Source: an uncultured Lachnospiraceae bacterium (lineage in GTDB: Bacteria > Bacillota > Clostridia > Lachnospirales > Lachnospiraceae). Taken from it: a DNA stretch of 42,084 nucleotides. Below, piece after piece: positions 7,599 to 15,213 of the stretch (its first letter is position 1; each line of letters starts with the position of its first letter). The stretch is from the NCBI GenBank assembly GCA_947630485.1, contig CANRHU010000027.1, positions 1 to 42,084 on the forward strand, written 5' to 3'. The position numbers were made by a program, and so were the translations under genes. Below the pieces are notes generated by a model. The model had not been told where the DNA came from and ran no database searches. It saw only the letters and a program-made list of their open reading frames with translations.

Positions 7599-8660
7599 CT
7601 ACTCTACCGCATCAGCGGTTCCGCCCGCATTGTTTCCGTCAGCGCTTCCATTGCCGCTGACCGAGCCGCCTGTTCCCGCATTACCGACCGCGGCCGCCCC
7701 GCCTGCGCCTTCCGCCGTCGCCGTGAAGCTGTCAAGCGGCAGGATTGTCTCCGTGCCGTCCGTTCCGTCGATAATGACCTTCATCCGGGGCAGCACATCC
7801 TCCATCGTCTCATAGAACATCCTTCGGCGGGTCACCTCCGGGTTCTTCGCGTACTCCTCGTACATGGCGTTAAATTTGGCCACCTCGGCGTTCGCCTCAT
7901 TGATGCGCTCCGTCTTCTGGGCCTCCGCCTCCTGCATGATCTTGTCGATCTGGGCTTCCGCCTCCGGCAGCTTCTCGTTGCGGTACTTATTGGCGTCGTT
8001 GATGGCCGTCTCCTTGCCCTGACGGGCCGTCTCCACCGCCTTGAACGCCTCCATAACCTCTGTGGTCGGCGGCTCCGAATCCTGAATCGTCACGTTGATC
8101 ACCTGCAGGCCGATATCGTGCTGCTCCAGCTTCTGCGCGATCTGCTCCCGCACCTTGGTCTGGATCTCATTCTTCCCGGTCGTCAGCACCGAATCCACCT
8201 CATAGCTGCCGATGACGCCGCGGATACAGCTGCGGCTGATGTTCTGCAGGATCAGAAGCGGATCCTGGGACGCGTAGACCGCCTTCACCGGGTCGGACAC
8301 CTTGTACTCCACAAAAAAGTCCACATTGACAAAATTGTAGTCGCTGGTGATCATCAGGGAATCCTCTTCCTGACTCTCATTGTTGTTCGGGTCGTATCCG
8401 ATCGCGAACCCCTGAATCGTCGTGTTCACCTTCTGTACCTGCTGAATCAGCGGTATTTTAAAATGAAGTCCCGGCTCCGTAACGCTCTTTGCCACGCCGA
8501 AAGTGGTCAGAACCGCCTGCTCCTGCTCCCCAATGTTATAAAAGGAACCGAAGCTTAGAACCGCCAGAACCACGACCGCGATAAAAATTCCGGCCATGCG
8601 TTTTGCTGTTTTCATGAGTCTCCTCTGCTTCTCCATAAAATCCGGATCGTATGTCTCCAT
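7599..8660 (-). CDS. hflK: SPFH/band-7 membrane protein HflK
   Basis: 353 residues: a short cytoplasmic N-terminus, one membrane segment (about residues 20-42, with IAVVVLAVLSFGSF), the SPFH domain starting at IGEQEQAVLTTFGV, a long Ala/Glu-rich coiled region (NDANKYRNEKLPEAEAQ, EAEAQKTERINEANAE) and a Gly/Ala/Asn-rich tail, the usual HflK design. The partner HflC is two genes downstream. The start at 8660 (METYDPDF) follows AAAGGTGAG; an upstream in-frame start at 8783 would put about 40 unlikely Arg/Cys-rich residues in front. Expression probably passes through the riboswitch-like leader and terminator at 8801-8929. A 7-bp hairpin (8689-8711) lies just before the ribosome binding site. Confidence 0.93.
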   Translation of the reverse strand: METYDPDFMEKQRRLMKTAKRMAGIFIAVVVLAVLSFGSFYNIGEQEQAVLTTFGVAKSVTEPGLHFKIPLIQQVQKVNTTIQGFAIGYDPNNNESQEEDSLMITSDYNFVNVDFFVEYKVSDPVKAVYASQDPLLILQNISRSCIRGVIGSYEVDSVLTTGKNEIQTKVREQIAQKLEQHDIGLQVINVTIQDSEPPTTEVMEAFKAVETARQGKETAINDANKYRNEKLPEAEAQIDKIMQEAEAQKTERINEANAEVAKFNAMYEEYAKNPEVTRRRMFYETMEDVLPRMKVIIDGTDGTETILPLDSFTATAEGAGGAAAVGNAGTGGSVSGNGSADGNNAGGTADAVE

Positions 8661-8800
8661 TTTTTTCTCACCTTTCTTTTCGGTTTCGCGCAGAATCCTT
8701 CCGGTTCTGCGCATTTGTCTGCAGTTGCAATTACAAAGCGCGCGCCCGTAAGAGTTCGTCCGTCTTCCTTCCATCCCCATCATACCACAGATTCAGCGAT

Positions 8801-8844
8801 AAAAAAAGACTCTTACTGCAGCCATAAAGGCTTCAGTAAAAGTC
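8801..8844 (-). terminator. Intrinsic terminator / attenuator in hflK leader
   Basis: On the minus strand two 16-base arms (8829-8844 and 8808-8823, two mismatches) enclose a 5-base loop and are followed by seven T residues. Its 5' arm overlaps the 3' side of the closing stem of the riboswitch-like element (8836-8842), so only one of the two structures can form: a transcription-attenuation layout. Confidence 0.85.
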
Positions 8845-8929
8845 TTGCGGTCTCTCAAGCAGATGCGGATAAATAGTTATCGTCCTGACGTCGTCTGCTC
8901 ACCGTCTCCGGTGTGCTACTCCCTCTTAC
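8836..8929 (-). ncRNA. yybP-ykoY (manganese) riboswitch candidate upstream of hflK
   Basis: On the minus strand the closing stem GTAAGAG (8923-8929) pairs completely with CTTTTAC (8836-8842, one G-U). Inside, the 5' side continues GGGAGTAGC-like and the 3' side ends GCAAGAC: the two conserved strands that form the metal site of the yybP-ykoY family. Between them are a short hairpin (CACCG-gaga-CGGTG) and a second arm AGCAGA/TCTGCT holding an internal GATAA/TTATC hairpin. Length (94 nt) is normal. Known members sense Mn2+ and switch a terminator or ribosome site. A strong promoter precedes it and a competing terminator follows. Identification is by eye; a covariance-model search was not possible. 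Confidence 0.72.
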
Positions 8930-8938
8930 GTTGTAAGT

Positions 8939-8967
8939 ACTATAACACATGCCGGCACATTTGTCAA
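8939..8967 (-). promoter_or_regulatory. Sigma-A promoter of the hflK leader
   Basis: Minus-strand -35 TTGACA (8962-8967, perfect), 17-bp spacer, -10 TATAGT (8939-8944). Transcription would start near 8932, just before the riboswitch-like stem. It lies 20 bp downstream of the SDR gene stop. Confidence 0.88.
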
Positions 8968-8986
8968 TAAGTTTGTTAAAAAAATA

Positions 8987-9943
8987 TCAGAAATTAAAAT
9001 CCGACCGCAGAAGCTCCCCGATTCCGGCTTCAAAACCGGTCTCCGGCTTCCAGCCGGTATCCCGCGTAAGCGCGGAGACGTCCGCGCAGAGATACATGAC
9101 CTGGTTCGGGGCATACGGCAGCTGCCCGATCCCAAGCGGCTGCCCGGGCGCCGCGATATCCCGAATCTGCCGGATATATTCCGCCAGCGGCCTGGCCTGA
9201 CCGCTGCCGAGAACATAAATCCGGCCGTCGATTCCACGATCGCGCTCCGAAGCACTGCCCGCGGTGTCCGCAGTCCCGGCCTCCCCAAGCATCCGCAGGG
9301 CCTGCGCCGCGTCGCCGCTGTAAAGATAGTCCCACATCTGCTCCGCCTTTGTGAACTCCGGCGTGACGCCGTCCCGCAGCTTTCTGAGCGTAGACATGAT
9401 CATGGACTGAGCCCCGTCATGGGGGCCGTAGACGCTGAGGATCCGCACCCATACGTGCTCAAGCCCCAGCTGATGGGCATAGTCCCTCGTCATCTGACCC
9501 GCGCAAAGCTTGGCGTAGCCGTAGCCCATCTCCGGACGGACGGGCGTGTCCGGCGTAAGCTTTCCCTCCGCCCTTCCGTACTCGGCCTGGGAACCGGCGC
9601 CCACAAACAGCCGGCAGCCGAACCGTTTCGCCGCAGCCACGGCATCCAGCGCATATTTCACATTCCGGTTCTGCAGATACATATCGTTCCGGCCGGGGCC
9701 GGACGCGCCCGCCCAGGCCAGGTGATAGAATACGTCCCAATCCCTGCCGGTCGTGTTGCGTATCTCCGCCAGGTCTTCCATCGCGCAGGATATCCGGCGC
9801 ACCAGCGGGTGATCCGGAATATTAGAATTGCGGGCGGACTCATCCCGCACAAAGACCAGAACCTCCGCGCCCGCTTCCGCCAATTCCCGCACAAGCGCGC
9901 TTCCGATGGCGCCCGTCGCGCCGGTCACGATCGCACGTTTCAT
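8987..9943 (-). CDS. NAD-dependent epimerase/reductase, extended SDR (nucleotide-sugar type)
   Basis: 318 residues with the Rossmann motif TGATGAIG near residue 8, a WAGASGPGRND stretch near residue 77 and the catalytic YxxxK as YGYAK near residue 142, then a substrate domain with VYGPHDGAQSMI as in nucleotide-sugar dehydratases, epimerases and 4-ketoreductases. The substrate cannot be told; C-1-linked or nucleotide-bound sugars are typical. A short Ala/Ser/Thr-rich stretch (GTADTAGSAS) near residue 225 looks like an insertion. It follows the ThDP enzyme gene by 13 bp as last gene of a four-gene operon. Riboswitch promoter sequences begin 20 bp after its stop. Confidence 0.85.
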   Translation of the reverse strand: MKRAIVTGATGAIGSALVRELAEAGAEVLVFVRDESARNSNIPDHPLVRRISCAMEDLAEIRNTTGRDWDVFYHLAWAGASGPGRNDMYLQNRNVKYALDAVAAAKRFGCRLFVGAGSQAEYGRAEGKLTPDTPVRPEMGYGYAKLCAGQMTRDYAHQLGLEHVWVRILSVYGPHDGAQSMIMSTLRKLRDGVTPEFTKAEQMWDYLYSGDAAQALRMLGEAGTADTAGSASERDRGIDGRIYVLGSGQARPLAEYIRQIRDIAAPGQPLGIGQLPYAPNQVMYLCADVSALTRDTGWKPETGFEAGIGELLRSDFNF

Positions 9944-9956
9944 CTACAGCAATCCC

Positions 9957-11759
9957 TCACATTCCATATCGGATCTTCTCAAACTCTTCCCTGTCCAGAA
10001 ACGGCGCCATGTCGTCCAGCGACGGCGACACAATACGCCCGTCCGGAAGCACCTTCGAAGAAGACTTCGGAGCGAAATTCTGCTCCGGGTCCACCACAGC
10101 CTCGCAGATGCACGCTCCGCCGCACGCAAGCGCCTCCCTGAGTACCGGGTCGCAGTTCTCCTCGCTGTCAAGCCTATAGTATTTCAGGCCGAAGGCCTCC
10201 GCCAGCTTCCCGAAATCCGGAAAGCTCACGCCGCTCTCAGGGTCGATGCCAATCATCGGCGGCTGAAACAGGTTCCGCTGGGTCTGACGGATTGAATGAT
10301 ATCCGTTGTTGTTCAAAAGGATGAGCTTTATGTCCAGACGGTTATGGGCGATGGTCGCAAGCTCCTGAATGTTCATCATCACGCTGCCGTCGCCGTCGAT
10401 ACAGACGGTCCTGCGGCTGTTGTCGGACACGGCCACGCCCAGCGCGGCCGGAAGGCCGTAACCCATGGCGGCGCAGCCGGAATTGGTAAACATCCGCTGA
10501 CCCTGCTTTATCTTGGACGCCTGGAATGTGACGACGCAGGCGCTGCCGTTGCCGCAGATGATCCGGTCGTCCGCCTCAAGATGGTCAAACAGCTTATCCA
10601 TGAAGATATACGGATTGATGAGGCCCCCGTCCTTCCGATGATACGCGGGGAGCGCGGCCGGATATGTCTTAAGCAGGCCGCGGCACCATTCCACCCAGGC
10701 CTCATGTTCCCTGCGCGGCTCATAGTCCGCCGCGAGGAGACAGCCGATCAGATCCTTTACGTCGGCATTCACCGGCATGTCCGCACGGACCGTCGGCTTA
10801 TAGAGCTCCCGCGGATCAATATCCACGATAATTTTATACGCGTTCTTCGCAAAATCGTAGTGATTGTAACCGATCATGCGGATATTCAGCCGGCAACCCA
10901 GGCTTAAAAGGAGGTCGCAGTTCTGTACCGCAAAATTCCCCGGTCTTGTGCCGACCGAGCCCGGCATTCCCGCAAAATACGGGTTGTCGCACGCCACCGT
11001 GTCATTGGCGTTCCACGCGGTGACAACCGGAATGCGGAGCTTTTCCAGAAGCTTTAACAGCAGCTCCTCCGCCCCTCCCAGGCGGATCCCGGTTCCGGCG
11101 AGAAGCAGCGGCGCCCTGGCCGCCGCGATCTTCTGAAGAATCGCCTTTGCCATGTCAGCCGATACCTTCGGCACCTGCCACGGCTTCTCCGCTTCCGGGT
11201 CAAAATGAATCAGCTCCTCCGTCTCCACCACGGCGCCCTGCACATCCAGAGGCACGTCGATCCACACCGGGCCGCCGCGCCCGTTCAGCGCCAGATAGAG
11301 GGCCTTCTCCAGGTGATAGGCGCACTCGGCCGGATTCGTCATCATGACCGCGTATTTGGTCATATTGGCCACCGAATGGACAATGTCAAATTCCTGATCC
11401 CCCAGCTGGCGAAGCCCCAGCTCCGGGCAGGACCAGATCGTAGTCTCCCGCTTCACCTGGCCGCTCAGCACGAACATTGGGACGGAGTCCAGCCATCCGC
11501 CCATCACGCCGGTGATCGCGTTGGTTCCTCCGGGGCCGCTGGTCACGCAGACGGCCGCCAGCCGTCCGGTCATGCGCGTATACCCCTCCGCCGCGATGGC
11601 GCAGGCCTGTTCATGGTGATTGAACACACAGCGCAGCCCTTCCTGATGACCGACGGCGTCGTCCAGATGCATGGCGCCGCCTCCCGTAACCATAAAACAG
11701 TCTGTAATTCCATGCTCCACAAGAAACTGGGAAATGTATTTCGCAACCTTTATCTTCAT
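9957..11759 (-). CDS. Thiamine diphosphate-dependent enzyme, acetolactate-synthase-like
   Basis: 600 residues with all three ThDP-enzyme domains. The catalytic Glu is in NHHEQACAIAAEGY (residue 50), the central domain has GTGIRLGGAEELL, and the ThDP-Mg motif is GDGSVMMNIQELATIAHN near residue 450 ending LLNNNGYHS. This family makes C-C bonds by decarboxylating a 2-oxo acid. It is unlikely to be the housekeeping IlvB: there is no IlvN or ilvC neighbour, and the context (aldolase fusion, HAD phosphatase, SDR) suggests a specialised sugar or polyol product. The start at 11759 (MKIKVAKY) sits at proper distance from GAGAGGCGG; the ATG two codons upstream is too close to it. Confidence 0.88.
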   Translation of the reverse strand: MKIKVAKYISQFLVEHGITDCFMVTGGGAMHLDDAVGHQEGLRCVFNHHEQACAIAAEGYTRMTGRLAAVCVTSGPGGTNAITGVMGGWLDSVPMFVLSGQVKRETTIWSCPELGLRQLGDQEFDIVHSVANMTKYAVMMTNPAECAYHLEKALYLALNGRGGPVWIDVPLDVQGAVVETEELIHFDPEAEKPWQVPKVSADMAKAILQKIAAARAPLLLAGTGIRLGGAEELLLKLLEKLRIPVVTAWNANDTVACDNPYFAGMPGSVGTRPGNFAVQNCDLLLSLGCRLNIRMIGYNHYDFAKNAYKIIVDIDPRELYKPTVRADMPVNADVKDLIGCLLAADYEPRREHEAWVEWCRGLLKTYPAALPAYHRKDGGLINPYIFMDKLFDHLEADDRIICGNGSACVVTFQASKIKQGQRMFTNSGCAAMGYGLPAALGVAVSDNSRRTVCIDGDGSVMMNIQELATIAHNRLDIKLILLNNNGYHSIRQTQRNLFQPPMIGIDPESGVSFPDFGKLAEAFGLKYYRLDSEENCDPVLREALACGGACICEAVVDPEQNFAPKSSSKVLPDGRIVSPSLDDMAPFLDREEFEKIRYGM

Positions 11760-11850
11760 AATCATCCGCCTCTCATATACCGTCTGTCATCTATTTTCTC
11801 AGGTTTCCCTGTCCGCTTCCTGTCCCGCCAATGCGGCCCGCGGCCGGTTT

Positions 11851-12516
11851 TCAGACCATTTTCAGAATATCCAGCGGTTCCTCCGCAATCCCCACATTCG
11901 GCACCCCGTCCAGGTCTGCCGGCTTATGAAAACCGAAACCATACGTCACCGCGATGAAATCCACGCCCAGCTTCTCCGCTCCCGCCGCGTCGTGAAGGGT
12001 GTCGCCGATCATGACTGCCCGGCTTAAGTCACTCACGCCCGCCTCGGCGACGCACATGCGGATGATGTCCTGTTTCTTTAGTCGGTTCTCATGATCCGAA
12101 CCATGCATACTCTTCATATACTGCCCAAAACCAAAGTGCTCAAGGATCGTCAGCGCGTAATCTTCGCGTTTGTATGTCGCCACTGCCGGCACAATCCCCC
12201 GCGCAAGAAGCCCCCCGCACAGCTCATAGATTCCCTCGTACGGCCTCGCCTTCAGGAGATCCTCGCCTTTATACCGATCACGGAAAATAGTCGCGATATC
12301 CTGCAGAATCGGCCCGGAAATCCCGTAAGCCGCCGCAAACGAATCCTGAATCGGCGGTCCAAGAAATTCCATAAGACGCTCCCTGGAAAGCTTATGGTAA
12401 CCCATTTTCTCAATCGCGTATTCCACCGCGGAGAGCACTCCCTCCGTGGTATCAAGAAGCGTCCCGTCCAGGTCAAAAACCGCCACATCGTAGCGCCTGT
12501 CACCCTTCTTCGTCAT
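11851..12516 (-). CDS. HAD-family phosphatase (phosphoglycolate-phosphatase-like)
   Basis: 221 residues. The nucleophile motif FDLDGTLLDTTEG carries Asp15 and Asp17, a helical cap follows, motif II is VATYK near residue 110 and motif III is VMIGDTLHDAAGAEKLG near residue 170, so this is a complete C1-cap HAD hydrolase. It probably dephosphorylates a small phosphorylated intermediate. Co-transcription with the aldolase and ThDP genes suggests a step in the same pathway; salvage of phosphoglycolate is the generic alternative. The start at 12516 (MTKKGDRR) has AAAGGA upstream; a longer in-frame reading from 12657 is Arg-rich and unlikely. About 170 bp separate it from the aldolase gene, with no clear signal seen there. 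Confidence 0.85.
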   Translation of the reverse strand: MTKKGDRRYDVAVFDLDGTLLDTTEGVLSAVEYAIEKMGYHKLSRERLMEFLGPPIQDSFAAAYGISGPILQDIATIFRDRYKGEDLLKARPYEGIYELCGGLLARGIVPAVATYKREDYALTILEHFGFGQYMKSMHGSDHENRLKKQDIIRMCVAEAGVSDLSRAVMIGDTLHDAAGAEKLGVDFIAVTYGFGFHKPADLDGVPNVGIAEEPLDILKMV

Positions 12517-12688
12517 CTCTTCCGTTCCTTTCCCGGTGTTCTTCCTGCCGCATTTCTCTCTGCCCGGCTGCAGCATATCCGCACTCGGCCGTCTGCCTAA
12601 GCGCAGCCCTCTCCTCCCGCGCTTCGGCGTGCCTGCATTCCTCAATTCTCGACGCATCGCCGCTCACTCATCCCAGACGCAGTCGCGC

Positions 12689-14281
12689 CTACACCTCATA
12701 GCGCGTATCCGTCAGAAACCGTACTTCCATCCGATCCTTTATCCCATTTAAAAAACCGCTGATATAACGGTTGAGATACGCCGCCTTGCTCTTCACGAAA
12801 TCGTACTCCATATCCATGTTATGGTAGTTGTCCGTCTCGCTGGAATAGCCGTCAAAACCCGCCAGATGCACCCTGCGGCAGCCGATGGAAAGCAGCGCCT
12901 TAAGAAGCATCACAAGCGACACGTCCGGGATCTCCGACTCCGCGTCGATCAGGCTGCTGTAATTCAGCATATACGCAAACGCGTCGTCGCTCGTTCCGGT
13001 CACATTGGACGTCGCGATAACGGTATATTTCTCCTGCGTAAAACGCGTCGCCAGCTGGAGATACCTCTTCGAATTGCTGAGGAAAATATAATCCGGCGGA
13101 AAGGCAGCAGGCACATAATTAATCGCAATGACCGTCGGACGGGCGGCCCTCACATACGCGTCGATCTTCTCCTGCTGGGTCTTCACCGTCACGCCGGGGC
13201 CGAAAATCAGAAGCTCCTTCCCCGCCAGGCACTCCGCCAGGCGCTTCCGGTCATTTTCATCATTTACCTCGTTTTTCTGGTATTCCACATACAGTTCCTC
13301 AATGTAATTCTTATCGTAAAGCAGCTTTTTCTCGCCCTCCAGCTTGCGCAAAACCGCCATGATGGATTTCACGGACAAGGTCCGCTTATTCATCAGATAC
13401 GCCACATAGCTGGGGTGGCAGTCGTGCGACGCGGCGATATAATAAAACATATTATAGCCCCAGCTGGCCGGATGGTAAAACTGCGAGAGATTGGAATCGA
13501 TCGCTTCCAAAATCTGGCTGATATGGTAATGCCGGCCCAGAGAATTATTCATGTGCATCGCAATCAGCTCAAGCGGCGCGTTGCCGGCGCTCTTGCCCAT
13601 GCCGTAGATCGTGCCGTCCACCACGAGCGTCCGCTCCGTCTTCATGGACAGCATGGCAATGCAGTTGGCGTAGCCCATCTGAAAATTGTTGTGGGCGTGA
13701 TAGCCCAGACCGATCTCCGGCGCCAGATGCTCGTCGAGCAGCCGGAAATAGTGCATCAGATTGTTCTGATGCATCAGTCCATACGTATCCACCATGGACA
13801 CCGCGTAAGGCCGCACCTCATTGGCCAGGCGGATAAGATCCATCATCTCCTCGTCGCTGTAGCTGGTCACACTGACCAGCTGGGCGAAGACATTATATCC
13901 CAAATCCTTGAGCTCCCTGCAGTACCGAAGCGCCGGCTCCCGCAGATGCTTCTTAAAAATCACGCGGATGCCGTCCAGAAAGCTCTCCGAGCGGGGCCGG
14001 ATACGGTCGATGCCGCAGGTTCCGTAGTCGATCATCCCCACCACCATGGCCTGTTTCCGGTCAAGCCTTCCATAAATCCTGCCTGCGCTGTCCGTGTCCG
14101 GCATGATGCTGCGGTCCATATCAAAGGGGCGCCGCTCGTCCAGAAAGCCGATCTCAATCAGATCGACCCCCGCGTCCACCAGCCTCTCAAAGATGCTCAC
14201 CAGATTATCATGACCGAATTTCCAATCATTGATATAGCCGCCGTCACGCAGCGTACAGTCTAAAAGTTTTATATCGCCCAT
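12689..14281 (-). CDS. DRE-TIM aldolase with extra C-terminal domain
   Basis: 530 residues. The N-terminal about 300 form an HMG-CoA-lyase/4-hydroxy-2-oxovalerate-aldolase-like barrel: LLDCTLRDGGYINDW holds the DxTxRDGG signature (Asp8, Asp13) and GYHAHNNFQMG the metal-binding His195 and His197. After a helical stretch like that of 4-hydroxy-2-oxovalerate aldolase, residues about 365-530 make a separate Rossmann-like domain (ELLIFGPGVTVKTQ, PDYIFLSNSKRY, HLAGFDGYS), vaguely like domains of polysaccharide-associated proteins. There is no acylating aldehyde dehydrogenase partner, so this is not the usual meta-cleavage enzyme; it probably joins or splits a pyruvate unit and a (sugar) aldehyde. 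The start at 14281 follows GGAGGAG. First gene of the operon after the promoter at 14358. Confidence 0.82.
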   Translation of the reverse strand: MGDIKLLDCTLRDGGYINDWKFGHDNLVSIFERLVDAGVDLIEIGFLDERRPFDMDRSIMPDTDSAGRIYGRLDRKQAMVVGMIDYGTCGIDRIRPRSESFLDGIRVIFKKHLREPALRYCRELKDLGYNVFAQLVSVTSYSDEEMMDLIRLANEVRPYAVSMVDTYGLMHQNNLMHYFRLLDEHLAPEIGLGYHAHNNFQMGYANCIAMLSMKTERTLVVDGTIYGMGKSAGNAPLELIAMHMNNSLGRHYHISQILEAIDSNLSQFYHPASWGYNMFYYIAASHDCHPSYVAYLMNKRTLSVKSIMAVLRKLEGEKKLLYDKNYIEELYVEYQKNEVNDENDRKRLAECLAGKELLIFGPGVTVKTQQEKIDAYVRAARPTVIAINYVPAAFPPDYIFLSNSKRYLQLATRFTQEKYTVIATSNVTGTSDDAFAYMLNYSSLIDAESEIPDVSLVMLLKALLSIGCRRVHLAGFDGYSSETDNYHNMDMEYDFVKSKAAYLNRYISGFLNGIKDRMEVRFLTDTRYEV

Positions 14282-14357
14282 ATATTCTCCTCCAACAGCC
14301 GCCCGCAGCCTGCTGCGTTTCAACTGAAATTTCATTGAATGCTCTGGTCATACATGG

Positions 14358-14386
14358 ATTATAACATAGATAAGATAGAATAGAAA
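14358..14386 (-). promoter_or_regulatory. Promoter of the aldolase/ThDP operon
   Basis: Minus-strand perfect -10 TATAAT (14358-14363) with the extended TGT element, 17-bp spacer and a weak -35 TTTCTA (14381-14386). The leader before the aldolase start is about 70 nt. It sits immediately after the terminator of the long catabolic operon. Confidence 0.7.
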
Positions 14387-14387
14387 G

Positions 14388-14502
14388 AAAAAAAGAATCT
14401 TTTCGGGTACGAAATGGACGATAATGAGCGGAGGTATCGCCCAATCACCCTTCTGATCACCGGTCTGATGATCGGGCAATACCTCCCTTGGAGCCGAAAA
14501 AG
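14388..14502 (-). terminator. Large structured terminator ending the catabolic operon
   Basis: On the minus strand a 13-bp stem (14474-14486 with 14430-14442, one G-U) encloses an inner GATCA/TGATC hairpin. Outside it, CTTTTTCGG (14494-14502) and CCGAAAAG (14399-14406) form an outer stem followed by a run of seven T (14388-14394). It lies just downstream of the D-lyxose isomerase stop. The inner stem could also be an independent regulatory or processing element. Confidence 0.65.
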
Positions 14503-14506
14503 TCTC

Positions 14507-15184
14507 TCACTCTGCCGGCGGATATTCGTTGCACAGCAGCCGGTAAGGAACTTCATCCTCCTCGATGGTCGGGAACCGGCCGACCTTCTCATAGAAACGA
14601 TTATCCGTATTGTCATCGTTGCACATAGACACTTCGCCGATCAGCACATCCCCGGTTCCCGAAACCACGTCAAAATCATGGTACTGATGAGGCCACAGCG
14701 TGATGCTCTCACCGGGCCGAAGTTCAACCCCGGTTCCTGCCGGCACATAGTAAGACCGTCCGTCAGAATTGACCAGCACGTCCCCGCTCCCCAATTCTCC
14801 GTCGCTGTCATTGTAGACATGAATCATCAGCGTGCCGCCGCCCCGGTTGACGATATCCTCCGACTTTTTCCAATGGAAGTGCAGCGGAAAATGCTGACCC
14901 TCGCGGATCATCAGCAGCTTCTCCGCATAGACCTTCCTGTATTTGGGGTTATTCTGGTTTCCGTTACGCAATGTAACAAGCGCGAGTCCCACCTTTCCGA
15001 AATCCCCCAGACCACAGTCTGTGATATCCCAGCCCAGCATATTATCGCGGATTTCATCATACTCGTGCCCCTTTGTCTCCCATTCTTCCGGCGTCCAAAG
15101 AGCGAACGGCGGCAGATAGAAACCACTGGCACGAATCAGTTTCTCCATCTTTTTAATACATTGATTAATCTCTGAACGTTTCAT
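14507..15184 (-). CDS. D-lyxose / D-mannose ketol-isomerase (cupin)
   Basis: 225 residues of the D-lyxose isomerase family, a Mn2+-dependent cupin converting D-lyxose to D-xylulose and often D-mannose to D-fructose. MKRSEIN, LPPFALWTPEEW, then the metal-site block FPLHFHWKKSEDIVNRGGG (His102, His104, Glu109) and a later HQYHDF (His166/His169) fit the family, and length is normal. Last gene of the large catabolic operon, 29 bp after the Zn-dehydrogenase and before a strong terminator structure. It would feed a pentose or hexose from the imported glycan into the pentose phosphate or fructose route. The start at 15184 has GGGAG ten bases upstream. Confidence 0.9.
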   Translation of the reverse strand: MKRSEINQCIKKMEKLIRASGFYLPPFALWTPEEWETKGHEYDEIRDNMLGWDITDCGLGDFGKVGLALVTLRNGNQNNPKYRKVYAEKLLMIREGQHFPLHFHWKKSEDIVNRGGGTLMIHVYNDSDGELGSGDVLVNSDGRSYYVPAGTGVELRPGESITLWPHQYHDFDVVSGTGDVLIGEVSMCNDDNTDNRFYEKVGRFPTIEEDEVPYRLLCNEYPPAE

Positions 15185-15213
15185 GACTCATTTACTCCCA
15201 TAAGATATCCGCT

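Noticed and set aside
8661-8783. N-terminal extension of HflK from 8783
   Set aside because: The extra 41 residues are Arg/Cys-rich with no ribosome site, while 8660 has a good one and a normal HflK start.
9957-11759. Housekeeping acetolactate synthase (ilvB)
   Set aside because: No small subunit or other branched-chain amino acid genes nearby; the context is aldolase, HAD and SDR.
14430-14486. Riboswitch or T-box in front of the aldolase operon
   Set aside because: The inverted repeat lies upstream of the aldolase promoter at 14358, so it is not in that mRNA; it fits better as the 3' end of the previous operon.
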